DNA of 55,054 nt from Clostridiales bacterium (GTDB lineage: Bacteria; Bacillota; Clostridia; Christensenellales; DTU072), in NCBI GenBank assembly GCA_012838805.1, contig DUON01000012.1, positions 1 to 55,054 on the forward strand. Reading direction: 5' to 3'. Below, piece after piece: positions 1-9,183 of the stretch (position 1 is the first letter of the stretch; each line of letters starts with the position of its first letter). The notes below the pieces were generated by a model. It was given only the letters and a program-made list of their open reading frames with translations. It did not search any database and was not told the origin of the DNA. Both the position numbers and the translations under genes were made by a program.

Positions 1-199
1 CAGGCCAATGGCGCGGCTATACCCCGTTGAAATTATACCATACCAATTAATTATAGGGAACTAAATCAGAGCGGAGGACAAGGCAAGGGCAAAACGAATT
101 ATACCATACCAATTAATTATAGGGAACTAAATCTGCTTAGACCGCTTATCAAACTATCTAAAAATTATACCATACCAATTAATTATAGGGAACTATGCC
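1..199 (-). CRISPR. End of a type II-C-like CRISPR array (three repeats visible)
   Basis: Three copies of a 36-bp repeat start at 31, 97 and 163, a strict 66-bp period, leaving 30-nt spacers (1-30, 67-96, 133-162). The spacers are unrelated to each other. The copies at 31 and 97 are identical; the one at 163 matches only to about 195 and then diverges, so it is the degenerate terminal repeat. Read on the minus strand the repeat begins GATTTAGTTCCCT and ends TGGTATAAT, the layout of known type II-C repeats (Campylobacter type: GTTTTAGTCCC...TATGGTAAAAT). The ending is a consensus extended -10 element, so each repeat should promote its own crRNA leftward. Cas genes and tracrRNA are not in the window; the array continues off the left edge. 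Repeats are seen directly; the subtype is inference from repeat form. Confidence 0.93.
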
Positions 200-216
200 T
201 TGCCTCAACACTCCTA

Positions 217-245
217 TTGTCATAAATTATTGATTCTGATATAAT
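217..245 (+). promoter_or_regulatory. Vegetative-type promoter for the lipoprotein gene
   Basis: TTGTCA (217-222), 17-nt spacer, TATAAT (240-245). It starts about 20 bp beyond the degenerate last CRISPR repeat and lies just upstream of the gene at 266. A sigma-A type reading is inference from the match. Confidence 0.55.
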
Positions 246-265
246 TATCATAAAAAAGGGAAATT

Positions 266-1009
266 ATGAAAAAAGTTTTCTTTGTTTTGGTAGTGGTGAT
301 TTGTTTAATTGTGGTTCTATTGGTGGGGTGCGACAAGAGCTTTGATACATTTATTAGAATGGATTATATGTCCAAAACAGACGGACTTCAAAGCGTATTC
401 ACCATTACTCATATCAATGCGGTGGATAAAAAAGACGAGAGCGTAAAGATTGCAAAGAAGCATTTTGAAGAATTTGACAATGCGATTCGGAAATCTCAAT
501 ATTTTTTTGGCACGGACAAAGTCTATAATGCAAACAATGATAGGATGCTTTATGGAGGCGAAAAATGTTACATTATGACCGACGGGGATTCGTATTTTGC
601 CTTTGGTAAAAATAATGAAGGATATTACAAGCTGACTGAACTTAAAGCCACCTTTTATTTCTATGACGATTCGGGGAATAAAATTATCCACAAGTCTTTC
701 AGTATATTCCCGTATTTGAACGGTTATGTGTACAACGCCTTGCAAGATACCCCAGACGAGCTCCTATTAGTCGTGCCATATGAATGGAATTATGTAAAGC
801 TCTTTTATTCAAGGCTGGAATACGCTCAAATAGACGATAAACTAATGAAAATTGTCATAAACGCTTTTAAGGGAGCAAGCGACAAGGACTATAACGATTT
901 GTCCGAAAACGGCGTGGATAAAATCGTCTTTTATTATATTTCTCAAGACAATCTCAATTACATAAAATTCCCTATTGAGAATTTTGGCTTGTTAGATAAG
1001 ATTGACTAA
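266..1009 (+). CDS. Putative lipoprotein of unknown function
   Basis: A 247-residue protein that I do not recognise. The first 22 residues are a lipoprotein signal: MKK, a hydrophobic stretch, then LVGC with the lipidated cysteine at position 22, so the mature protein should sit on the outer face of the membrane. The rest is soluble, rich in Tyr, Asp, Lys and Asn, with no further membrane segment and no motif I can name. A ribosome site (AAAAAGGGAAATT) precedes the ATG, and a vegetative-type promoter lies at 217-245. It stands between the CRISPR array and ruvC, 27 bp before the latter, and may be co-transcribed with the ruv genes; a small inverted repeat (ATACCT/AGGTAT, about 1009-1028) has no clear T tail. 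Nothing links it to the CRISPR system beyond adjacency. Confidence 0.8.
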   Translation: MKKVFFVLVVVICLIVVLLVGCDKSFDTFIRMDYMSKTDGLQSVFTITHINAVDKKDESVKIAKKHFEEFDNAIRKSQYFFGTDKVYNANNDRMLYGGEKCYIMTDGDSYFAFGKNNEGYYKLTELKATFYFYDDSGNKIIHKSFSIFPYLNGYVYNALQDTPDELLLVVPYEWNYVKLFYSRLEYAQIDDKLMKIVINAFKGASDKDYNDLSENGVDKIVFYYISQDNLNYIKFPIENFGLLDKID

Positions 1010-1036
1010 ATACCTTTTTTTAGGTATCATAGGAAT

Positions 1037-1528
1037 ATGATTATTCTTGGAATAGACCCCGGATATGCTATTGTGGGGTATGGTGTGATAGAAAGTAACG
1101 GCTCAAAGGTGAAAGCTATCGATTATGGCGTAATAAAGACCCCCGCCGATTTATCAATCCCCAAAAGGCTTAAGTTTATTGAAGAAAGCATGGCGAAGCT
1201 GATTTCATTACATAAACCTGACGCCATATGTATCGAGGAGATATTTTTTCATAACAACCAAAAAACAGCGATTAATGTCGCTCAGGCAAGAGGCGCGATA
1301 GTTATTTCTTGCATACAAAGGTGCAGTAATCTTTTTGAGTATACTCCTTTGCAAATCAAACAGGCTATGACGGGCTATGGCAGGGCGAACAAACAGCAAA
1401 TTCAGCAAATGGTCAAGGTCATGTTGGAGCTGAAAGAAGTGCCCAAACCCGACGATGCCGCAGACGCGCTTGCGGTGGCACTTACTCATTCGCAGACCAA
1501 CAGACTGGCGAAAATATTTGGAATGTAA
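1037..1528 (+). CDS. ruvC: RuvC Holliday junction resolvase
   Basis: The endonuclease that cuts Holliday junctions after RuvAB branch migration. The 163-residue length is normal. The RNase H-like acidic centre is visible: Asp7 in GIDPG, Glu67/Glu68 in CIEE, and Asp140/Asp143 in PDDAADA. It is followed after 19 bp by ruvA and then ruvB, the classic ruvCAB order. The ATG start puts GIDPG at the expected distance from the N-terminus. I see no LexA box in front of it, so SOS control of this operon is not evident here. Confidence 0.97.
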   Translation: MIILGIDPGYAIVGYGVIESNGSKVKAIDYGVIKTPADLSIPKRLKFIEESMAKLISLHKPDAICIEEIFFHNNQKTAINVAQARGAIVISCIQRCSNLFEYTPLQIKQAMTGYGRANKQQIQQMVKVMLELKEVPKPDDAADALAVALTHSQTNRLAKIFGM

Positions 1529-1547
1529 AAGGAGAAACTAAAATAAA

Positions 1548-2135
1548 GTGCTTGCATTTATTGAAGGTGAGATAGTATCCGCTAAAAACGGCGTAATTGT
1601 TCTTGAAAACAAAGGTATAGGGTATGAACTCAATGTATCCAATGCCACTATCGCAAAGAGCAACCTTTCAGACAAAAGGATAAGGCTTCATACCTATTTG
1701 CATATGAGAGAAGACAGCGTGACGCTGTACGGGTTTCATTCCCAAGAAGAAAAATATATGTTCTTAAAACTAATTACTATAAGCGGTGTAGGACCTAAAG
1801 TCGCCATGAGCATACTTTCGGGAATTGAGTTATCCATGCTTGTGACTGCTATTGTGACCCAGGATATAAAAACCCTTTCAAGTGTCAAGGGAATAGGTAA
1901 AAAGACGGCGGAAAGAATAGTCTTGGAACTTAAGGAAAGTATTTCTTTGGAAACAAAAGATATTGAAGATGCGGGCGTGATTTTGGAAGACCAAGACCGC
2001 GACACAGCGGACGCTGTACTTGCTCTTAGGGGGCTTGGTATAAGCCAAAAAGACGCTGTAAGGGCGGTGCAAAAAGCAAAAGGACAAGCCAAAGGCATAG
2101 AGGACTTAATCGAAAAAGCACTTAAAAATATTTAA
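1548..2135 (+). CDS. ruvA: RuvA Holliday junction branch migration subunit
   Basis: The 195-residue junction-binding subunit that loads RuvB. Domain order fits RuvA: an N-terminal OB fold (about 1-62), a middle domain with paired helix-hairpin-helix elements (GVGPKVAMSIL about residues 78-88, and GIGKKTAERIVLELK about 113-127), and a C-terminal domain III (about 150-195) that contacts RuvB. The start is GTG, preceded by AAAGGAGAA, which fixes the choice because no ATG lies in a suitable position. It sits between ruvC and ruvB with short gaps, so the three should be translated from one mRNA. Confidence 0.97.
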   Translation: MLAFIEGEIVSAKNGVIVLENKGIGYELNVSNATIAKSNLSDKRIRLHTYLHMREDSVTLYGFHSQEEKYMFLKLITISGVGPKVAMSILSGIELSMLVTAIVTQDIKTLSSVKGIGKKTAERIVLELKESISLETKDIEDAGVILEDQDRDTADAVLALRGLGISQKDAVRAVQKAKGQAKGIEDLIEKALKNI

Positions 2136-2147
2136 TCAGAGGACAAG

Positions 2148-3170
2148 ATGTTTGAAGAAGAGAGAATTTTAACATCAGAGAGGACAGAGAACGACGAATA
2201 TGAAAATGTTTTGAGACCAAAGACTCTGGACCAGTATGTCGGACAGCAAAAAATAAAGAAAAATCTTAAAATATATATGCATTCCGCAAAAAAAAGAGAG
2301 GAATCCCTTGACCATGTATTGTTATATGGTCCGCCGGGATTGGGAAAGACCACATTGAGCCATATTATCGCTAATGAAATGGGCGCGGAAATAAGGGTTA
2401 CTTCCGGACCTGCCATAGAAAGGGCGGGAGATTTGGCGGCGATTTTGACCAATCTAAGCTCAAATTCCATACTTTTTATTGACGAAATTCATAGGTTAAA
2501 CCATACGGTGGAAGAAATACTATACCCCGCTATGGAAGACTACGCTTTGGATATGGTGCTTGGAAAAGGTCCTTCAGCAAGGACGATCAGACTCACTCTT
2601 CCAAGATTTACGCTGATAGGTGCGACCACAAGGGCGGGAATGCTTAGCTCTCCATTAAGAGACCGTTTTGGGGTATATTTTAGATTGGAGCTTTATAACA
2701 TACAAGAATTGTCGACAATAATAAAGCGTTCGGCAAATATATTAAATATTCAAATTGATGACAAGGCGAGTATGGAAATTGCCGCAAGGTCAAGGGGTAC
2801 GCCCAGAATTGCCAATAGACTTCTAAAAAGGGTAAGGGACTTTGCGGAATATGAGGATATGGAAAAGATAACCTTGGGGATTGCAAAAAACGCCTTGAAA
2901 TGTATGGAAATAGACGAGCTTGGACTTGACAATGTGGACAGAAATATTCTGAATACAATAATAGATAAGTTCGGAGGCGGTCCGGTGGGGCTGGACACCT
3001 TGAGCGCAGCGTCGGGAGAAGAGGCGAACACCATAGAAGATGTTTATGAGCCCTATCTCTTGCAGCTTGGCTTTATTGCCAGAACGCCGAGGGGCAGGGT
3101 ATGCCTCAAAAGGGCATATGAACACCTTCAAAAAGCTTATGACAAACAACAGCTGTCTTTTTTTGATTGA
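2148..3170 (+). CDS. ruvB: RuvB Holliday junction helicase motor
   Basis: The AAA+ ATPase that drives branch migration as a hexamer on RuvA-bound junctions. In 340 residues, Walker A GPPGLGKT is at 61-68, Walker B ends in DEIH at 112-115, and sensor and arginine finger regions (GATTRAG, LRDRFG) follow near 160-175. The C-terminal winged helix ends with the conserved [11 protein letters not shown] region. ATG follows AGAGGACAAG. It is the third gene of ruvCAB and is followed after 12 bp by queA, an order common in Firmicutes. Confidence 0.98.
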   Translation: MFEEERILTSERTENDEYENVLRPKTLDQYVGQQKIKKNLKIYMHSAKKREESLDHVLLYGPPGLGKTTLSHIIANEMGAEIRVTSGPAIERAGDLAAILTNLSSNSILFIDEIHRLNHTVEEILYPAMEDYALDMVLGKGPSARTIRLTLPRFTLIGATTRAGMLSSPLRDRFGVYFRLELYNIQELSTIIKRSANILNIQIDDKASMEIAARSRGTPRIANRLLKRVRDFAEYEDMEKITLGIAKNALKCMEIDELGLDNVDRNILNTIIDKFGGGPVGLDTLSAASGEEANTIEDVYEPYLLQLGFIARTPRGRVCLKRAYEHLQKAYDKQQLSFFD

Positions 3171-3182
3171 GCGAGATTTGCT

Positions 3183-4202
3183 ATGCGAAAGAGTGACTTT
3201 TTTTATGACTTACCCCAAGAACTGATAGCGCAAACCCCGATATACCCAAGAGATATATCCCGCTTGTTGTATTACGATAGAAAGTCTAACGGCGTGAAAC
3301 ATCTATTGTTCAGGGACATTAAAGATATCTTGAATTCAAACGATGTTTTGGTAATAAACAATACAAAAGTCTTATACGCCAGATTTTTTGGATACGACAA
3401 AAAGAATAGAAAATTCGAAGTACTATTACTTAAAAGACTTGGTTTGAAAAAATGGGAAGCGTTATTGAAGCCAGCGAGAAAGGCAAAAATAGGCTCCCTT
3501 ATTGCAATAAATGAGGACCTAAAGTTCAAGGTTTCCGACATCATAGACAACGGTGTGAGAATTTTGGATTTTGAGTATCAAGGCGTTTTTGAAGAGATTT
3601 TGGTTGATGTAGGAGAAGTCCCCTTGCCGCCTTATATTACAAAAAAGCTCAGCGATAAGGAAAGATACAACACAGTATACGCAAAGGTGGAGGGCTCTTC
3701 AGCGGCACCGACGGCAGGGCTGCATTTTACTCCAGAGCTTTTAGATGAGCTTAAACAAAAAGGTGTGGAAGTGGTAGAGATACTTCTACATGTTGGACTT
3801 GGCACATTCCGTCCCGTCCAAGAAGAAAATATCCAAGACCACAAGATGCACAAGGAATATTATGAGATATCCGAAGATGCCGCCAAAAGGATAAATCAAG
3901 CCTTGGAGCAAAACAAAAGAATCATTGCCGTAGGCACGACTTCGGTAAGGGTTTTGGAAAGCGTTGTCGACAAGAGCGGACGGGTGAAAAGCTGTTCTGG
4001 GGAAACGGATATCTTCATTTATCCGCCCTATAATTTTAAGGTTGTGAAAGGGCTTATCACTAATTTTCATCTTCCCGAATCTACTTTGATAATGCTGGTA
4101 TCGGCGTTTTTATCCAGGGAAAAAGTTTTGGAACTTTATAAATTGGCAATAGAAGAAAATTACAGGTTTTTCAGCTTTGGCGACGCCATGTTGATATTAT
4201 GA
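3183..4202 (+). CDS. queA: QueA, tRNA epoxyqueuosine precursor synthase
   Basis: S-adenosylmethionine:tRNA ribosyltransferase-isomerase, which moves a ribosyl unit from SAM onto preQ1 in tRNA during queuosine synthesis. The 339-residue length is typical. The N-terminus MRKSDFFYDLPQELIAQ is the standard start of the family, and the conserved blocks APTAGLHFT (about residues 180-188), HVGLGTF (near 203) and NFHLPESTL (near 294-302) are intact. It lies 12 bp after ruvB and 6 bp before tgt, which supplies the earlier step of the same pathway. Confidence 0.97.
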   Translation: MRKSDFFYDLPQELIAQTPIYPRDISRLLYYDRKSNGVKHLLFRDIKDILNSNDVLVINNTKVLYARFFGYDKKNRKFEVLLLKRLGLKKWEALLKPARKAKIGSLIAINEDLKFKVSDIIDNGVRILDFEYQGVFEEILVDVGEVPLPPYITKKLSDKERYNTVYAKVEGSSAAPTAGLHFTPELLDELKQKGVEVVEILLHVGLGTFRPVQEENIQDHKMHKEYYEISEDAAKRINQALEQNKRIIAVGTTSVRVLESVVDKSGRVKSCSGETDIFIYPPYNFKVVKGLITNFHLPESTLIMLVSAFLSREKVLELYKLAIEENYRFFSFGDAMLIL

Positions 4203-5321
<1,119 letters not shown>

Positions 5322-5399
5322 CCAATAATTTACTTGCTTAATTCTTTTTTATGTTGTAGTATATATTTATTAATTTTGAAAAAAGAGGAGATTGAAAAT

Positions 5400-5684
5400 A
5401 TGTTTCAAGAAGGAAGCTGGCCGATACTGGTAATAATGGGAGTGTTCTTTATTCTCATGATAGTTATGACCATAGTGCCTCAAAGAAAGCAAAAGAAGAA
5501 GATGGCAGAGATGCTTAGCTCTTTGGCAGTAGGCGATAAGATTATGACAATAGGGGGTTTTGTGGGCACAATAGATTCTATCCAAGCGGATTCGGATAGG
5601 TTTTTAATTAATATTGGCACACAAGAAGAGCCCGTCAAAGTTACGGTCATCAAAAATGCGATAAGAACAAAATTAGATAACTAA
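5400..5684 (+). CDS. yajC: YajC, SecDF-associated translocase subunit
   Basis: A 94-residue membrane protein of the SecDF-YajC complex. One hydrophobic helix (about residues 8-25, WPILVIMGVFFILMIVM) is followed by the cationic PQRKQKKKMAEML and the conserved core LAVGDKIMTIGGFVGTI. The frame is open further upstream, but the ATG at 5400 has AAGAGGAG before it and starts the family-length protein, so I chose it. secD and secF follow 2.2 kb downstream, separated by a minus-strand gene and the scf pair. A strong hairpin ends the transcript. Confidence 0.95.
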   Translation: MFQEGSWPILVIMGVFFILMIVMTIVPQRKQKKKMAEMLSSLAVGDKIMTIGGFVGTIDSIQADSDRFLINIGTQEEPVKVTVIKNAIRTKLDN

Positions 5685-5707
5685 TTCAGCCTTTTTGTAT
5701 TTCTTAA

Positions 5708-5741
5708 AAATCCCCTCAATAAAAGAGGGGATTTCTGTTTT
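5708..5741. terminator. Bidirectional intrinsic terminator between convergent genes
   Basis: Perfect 10-bp stem AAATCCCCTC (5708-5717) / GAGGGGATTT (5725-5734), followed on the plus strand by a T run and preceded by an A run that gives a T tail on the minus strand. It serves yajC and the convergent gene ending at 5743. Confidence 0.9.
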
Positions 5742-5742
5742 T

Positions 5743-6132
5743 TTATGTAGTTTTTCTGATATTGACTGCCAAAATTCCCGAAATTATGCCCGCCACAACG
5801 CCTGTCAGTAAATCGTACCAGTTGAAGTTGGAGAAACTTATTGAATTTTCGACTATTCCAAAAATGAGCATGGATAACAGCGTATAGAATATACCCACAA
5901 TTCCGCCTTTTATGGCGCCTTTTTCACGGGACTTGAAGCCGAAGAAACAGCCGCCCAAGATGCTTACAATCTTTATCACTTGATTTATGGGCATGATTAT
6001 TTTGGAGTCAATGGTGAAGATTTTGACCACGAGCGCCAGAACAAGCACGAACAAGAGAGAAATTATCACAGCGATTATGCATGCTTTTACGGTATCCAGC
6101 ACATTGGTTTTGTTGATTGAAAGTTTTTTCAT
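5743..6132 (-). CDS. TIGR04086-type integral membrane protein
   Basis: A 129-residue membrane protein and the only convincing minus-strand gene in the window. Four hydrophobic stretches are visible (about residues 14-38, 50-66, 74-95 and 106-124). The size, topology and position beside yajC and the SCIFF genes match the small clostridial family TIGR04086, whose function is unknown; this assignment rests on recall of the family and its neighbourhood. The ATG at 6132 is preceded (minus strand) by GGAGGATATCT. It is convergent with yajC, divergent from scfA, and shares the terminator at 5708-5741. Confidence 0.85.
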   Translation of the reverse strand: MKKLSINKTNVLDTVKACIIAVIISLLFVLVLALVVKIFTIDSKIIMPINQVIKIVSILGGCFFGFKSREKGAIKGGIVGIFYTLLSMLIFGIVENSISFSNFNWYDLLTGVVAGIISGILAVNIRKTT

Positions 6133-6200
6133 AGATATCCTCCATTCAAATAAATTCTATTCATAAAAAAACATTTATATTCCTTGAAGCGTTAAAAAGC

Positions 6201-6229
6201 TTGATTTATTGGTCATAAATTATTATAAT
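6201..6229 (+). promoter_or_regulatory. Vegetative-type promoter for scfA-scfB
   Basis: TTGATT (6201-6206), 17-nt spacer, TATAAT (6224-6229), 34 bp before the scfA start. It lies in the divergent gap after the minus-strand gene, so scfA-scfB has its own promoter. Confidence 0.7.
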
Positions 6230-6263
6230 GTTACAGAAATAAATTTTATAAAGAGAGGTATAT

Positions 6264-6434
6264 ATGAAACATATTGTTACGCTTTTCAAAAGTTCACTTG
6301 ATAAAAATCACAAGACCGGCTGCGGCGAATGTCAATCAAGCTGCCAATCCGCTTGCAAGACCAGCTGCACCGTAGGCAATCAGTCATGCAAAAAGGATGA
6401 AAAAATACATAAAATCGTAAAAATGCCCGAATAA
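6264..6434 (+). CDS. scfA: SCIFF ranthipeptide precursor (six cysteines in forty-five)
   Basis: A 56-residue peptide read directly from the sequence. It begins MKHIVTLFKSSL and has six cysteines at positions 20, 23, 27, 31, 35 and 42, which define the SCIFF family of radical-SAM-modified peptides (ranthipeptides with thioether links from Cys to a non-alpha carbon). SCIFF peptides are nearly universal in Clostridia and usually about 46 residues; this one is longer at the C-terminus (DEKIHKIVKMPE). AAAGAGAGG precedes the ATG. Its TAA is directly followed by the ATG of the maturase. Known work on other Clostridia links the product to signalling or metabolism rather than killing; here that is inference. 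Confidence 0.93.
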   Translation: MKHIVTLFKSSLDKNHKTGCGECQSSCQSACKTSCTVGNQSCKKDEKIHKIVKMPE

Positions 6435-7802
6435 ATGGTTCATTTCTTAAAACATAATTATCAAGACAAGGACTATTTCTTTTTATGGGATGTGGAAAGT
6501 GGCAGTTTGCACAATATGGATTCTGTCGCTTTTTTATGCGCTAAAAAAAGATACGACAAGACTTTAAGCCCCAATGAAGAAATTGAGTATAAAAAAATAT
6601 CTTCAAAAGATAAGGATGAAATAAACGCTTTTTTTAATCAAATGGAAGAAAGCGGTTCGCTTAATTCCCCGCCAAGAGTCACATATTTCAAAAAGAACCC
6701 CGATATCGTCAAGGCTCTTTGTTTGAATATCTGTCATGACTGCAATATGCGGTGTGCTTATTGTTTTGCTAAAGACGGCAGCTATAATACTGCGAAGGAG
6801 TATATGACGTTTGAAGTGGCAAAAAAGGCTGTGGATTTTCTTATTGAGAACAGCGGAGAAAGAAAGAATCTGGAGATTGACTTTTTTGGCGGAGAGCCTT
6901 TGTTGAACCTTGATGTCATTAAAAAGACTGTTGAATATGCGAAGAAAGCGGCGGCGGCAAGGGGAAAAGTATTTCATTTCACCACGACCACCAACTGCGC
7001 TCTGCTGGATAAAGAAACGGCAGATTATCTCAACCGTGAAATGGTCAATATAGTTTTGAGCCTTGACGGTAGAAAAGCCACTCATGAAAGGGTGAGAAAG
7101 TGCCTTGATAAGACGGTAAAATATGAAGATTTATTAAAAAAAGCCGTCTATATCAAAGAAATCAGAGGCGACAAAAGCTATTATGTAAGGGGAACTTTCA
7201 CCGTAAAGAATCTTGATTTCTCAAAGGATATCATAGCCCTTAATGATGCTGGTTTTGACCAGATTTCAATAGAGCCGGTGGTCTTAGAGGAATCTTCCCC
7301 CCTTGCGATAAGGAAAGAGCATATCGATGAAATAAATAAGGAATATGAAAGGTTTGCCAACATCTATTTGGACAGAAGAAAGACCTCAAAATGGTTTAAT
7401 TTCTTTCATTTTATGGTAGATTTGGACTTTGGTCCGTGCGTGAACAAACGCTTGACGGGATGCGGCGCGGGTACAGAATATCTTTCAGTCAGCCCCTCAG
7501 GGGAAATATATCCCTGCCACCAATTTGTGGGCATGGAGGATTTTATTATTGGCGATGTATTTATTGGCATAAAAAGACCTGAGATTAGAAAAAAATTCTC
7601 TGAAATATGCGTCTTAACAAAAGAAAAATGCCAAAATTGCTTTGCGAAGTACTACTGCGGCGGGGGCTGTATAGCCAACGCTCATAAATTTGGAGAGGGC
7701 ATGGATGCAATCTATGAGTTGTCCTGTCACATGACCAAAAAAAGATTGGAACTCAGTCTTGCGATAGCGGGTATAGAAAAATTATATTCAATTAATGCAT
7801 AA
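6435..7802 (+). CDS. scfB: SCIFF maturase, radical SAM/SPASM enzyme
   Basis: Installs thioether crosslinks in the SCIFF peptide encoded just upstream. In 455 residues, an N-terminal peptide-recognition region (about 1-90) is followed by the radical SAM motif CNMRCAYC (Cys103, Cys107, Cys110) that holds the SAM-bound cluster, a GGEP motif (FFGGEPL), and a C-terminal SPASM domain for two auxiliary clusters with many cysteines (TGCGAGTEYLSVSPSGEIYPC, then KCQNCFAKYYCGGGC). The start ATG abuts the stop of scfA with no gap, so the two are translationally coupled. An extra Cys pair at 96/100 precedes the radical SAM motif. Confidence 0.95.
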   Translation: MVHFLKHNYQDKDYFFLWDVESGSLHNMDSVAFLCAKKRYDKTLSPNEEIEYKKISSKDKDEINAFFNQMEESGSLNSPPRVTYFKKNPDIVKALCLNICHDCNMRCAYCFAKDGSYNTAKEYMTFEVAKKAVDFLIENSGERKNLEIDFFGGEPLLNLDVIKKTVEYAKKAAAARGKVFHFTTTTNCALLDKETADYLNREMVNIVLSLDGRKATHERVRKCLDKTVKYEDLLKKAVYIKEIRGDKSYYVRGTFTVKNLDFSKDIIALNDAGFDQISIEPVVLEESSPLAIRKEHIDEINKEYERFANIYLDRRKTSKWFNFFHFMVDLDFGPCVNKRLTGCGAGTEYLSVSPSGEIYPCHQFVGMEDFIIGDVFIGIKRPEIRKKFSEICVLTKEKCQNCFAKYYCGGGCIANAHKFGEGMDAIYELSCHMTKKRLELSLAIAGIEKLYSINA

Positions 7803-7826
7803 ACCTATAATTTTAAGCGTTATTTG

Positions 7827-7855
7827 TTGACTATATTTTATAAAACATTTATAAT
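7827..7855 (+). promoter_or_regulatory. Vegetative-type promoter for secD-secF
   Basis: TTGACT (7827-7832), 17-nt spacer, TATAAT (7850-7855), 30 bp before the secD start. It gives secDF expression separate from scfAB. Confidence 0.75.
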
Positions 7856-7884
7856 ATTTAACATTAACAATTGGAGGCAAGCCG

Positions 7885-9183
7885 GTGAGCAAAAGAAAAT
7901 CAATTACTATACTTCCTATTATCGGAGTGTTTATTATCGGGCTTACTTTGGCAATCGTTCCTTTGAACGGCGAAGAATCCATAAAGATAGGCAATACAAA
8001 TTATGATTTCTATTGGATTTCCTCAGCTATCAGTCAGGGACTTGACCTAAAGGGCGGTATGTACGCTGAATATCTTGCGGACTTGAGAGGACTTTCCAAC
8101 CCCGATGGCGCCATGGAAGGTGCTATCAGCAACCTTGAAGACTTGTTGTTTTCAAGGGGATATTCGGAAGCTGTGGTTACAAGACAGGGCACAAACGAAA
8201 TAAGAGTCGAGGTTCCCGACATACATGAAACGGCAGAGCTCATGGCTCTGATAGGTAGACCCGCACATCTTGAATTTAAGGACAGCGAAGGCACTGTTTG
8301 GATAGAGGGCACAAGGCATCTTGAAGACGCTATGGTGTCCCAGCAAGAAGGTCAATATGTCATAGCTTTAGAGTTCAATCGTATCGGAACGGAAGCTTTT
8401 TCCAGAGCCACCGAACATGTTTTGAACAACACCAGCGACAAGAAATTAGAAATATATATAGACGGCGAGCTCTTTATGTCGCCTACTGTCAATGATGTGA
8501 TTTCGACGGGAAGGGCGGTCATCACCTCTTCGGAATTCGCCGCTAATTATGAAATGGCGAACGAATACGCCGTCAAATTAAAAGCAGGAGCAAGCGAAGT
8601 GCCCTTGACTTTGACAAGGTCGGAGACCATATCCCCCACGCTTGGAGAAGAGGCACTTAGAAATTCTATAATAGCCGCCGCTATCGGCATCGCTGCGATT
8701 TTTTTGCTGTTAGTTCTGCTGTATAGGTTGTTGGGCTTGGCTGCCTCAATAGCTCTTATCATATATACACAGCTTTTGATTGTTGCCCTTGCCATTGTGC
8801 CTTGGGTACAGCTGACACTACCCGGTATTGCAGGCGTCATTTTGTCCATAGGTATGGCGGTGGACGCCAATGTAATTATCTTCGAAAGAATAAAAGAAGC
8901 TAAACTAATAGGAAACCGCTCCATACCCTCATCTGTAAAGACAGGCTTTCAAAAAGCTTTGATTACTATACTTGACGCCAATATCACGACTATCCTTGGT
9001 GCTATCGTCATGATGATTTTCGGCTCCGCCGCAATAAGAAGCTTTGCTCTTACATTATTGATAGGTATTATTATTTCCTTATTCACAGCGGTATTCGTGA
9101 CCAGATTACTGGTCAATTGTATGCTTGCCTTGGATGACGAAAACGATGTCATGTACGGCTTGAAAAGTAGTGAGGTGGCTTAA
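7885..9183 (+). CDS. secD: SecD protein-export membrane subunit
   Basis: Works with SecF and YajC to pull exported proteins across the membrane at the expense of the proton gradient. In 432 residues: one N-terminal helix (about 7-24), a family signature GLDLKGGMY (about 53-61), a large extracytoplasmic P1 region, and five C-terminal helices from about residue 265. Conserved GMAVDANVIIFERIKEE-like sequence is present. The start is GTG with TTGGAGG 10 nt before it. The secF ATG follows the stop directly. Confidence 0.96.
   Translation: MSKRKSITILPIIGVFIIGLTLAIVPLNGEESIKIGNTNYDFYWISSAISQGLDLKGGMYAEYLADLRGLSNPDGAMEGAISNLEDLLFSRGYSEAVVTRQGTNEIRVEVPDIHETAELMALIGRPAHLEFKDSEGTVWIEGTRHLEDAMVSQQEGQYVIALEFNRIGTEAFSRATEHVLNNTSDKKLEIYIDGELFMSPTVNDVISTGRAVITSSEFAANYEMANEYAVKLKAGASEVPLTLTRSETISPTLGEEALRNSIIAAAIGIAAIFLLLVLLYRLLGLAASIALIIYTQLLIVALAIVPWVQLTLPGIAGVILSIGMAVDANVIIFERIKEAKLIGNRSIPSSVKTGFQKALITILDANITTILGAIVMMIFGSAAIRSFALTLLIGIIISLFTAVFVTRLLVNCMLALDDENDVMYGLKSSEVA

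Noticed and set aside
1..199. Simple tandem repeat rather than CRISPR
   Set aside because: The copies are separated by unrelated 30-nt segments at a constant 66-bp period, and the last copy is degenerate at one end, as in CRISPR arrays.
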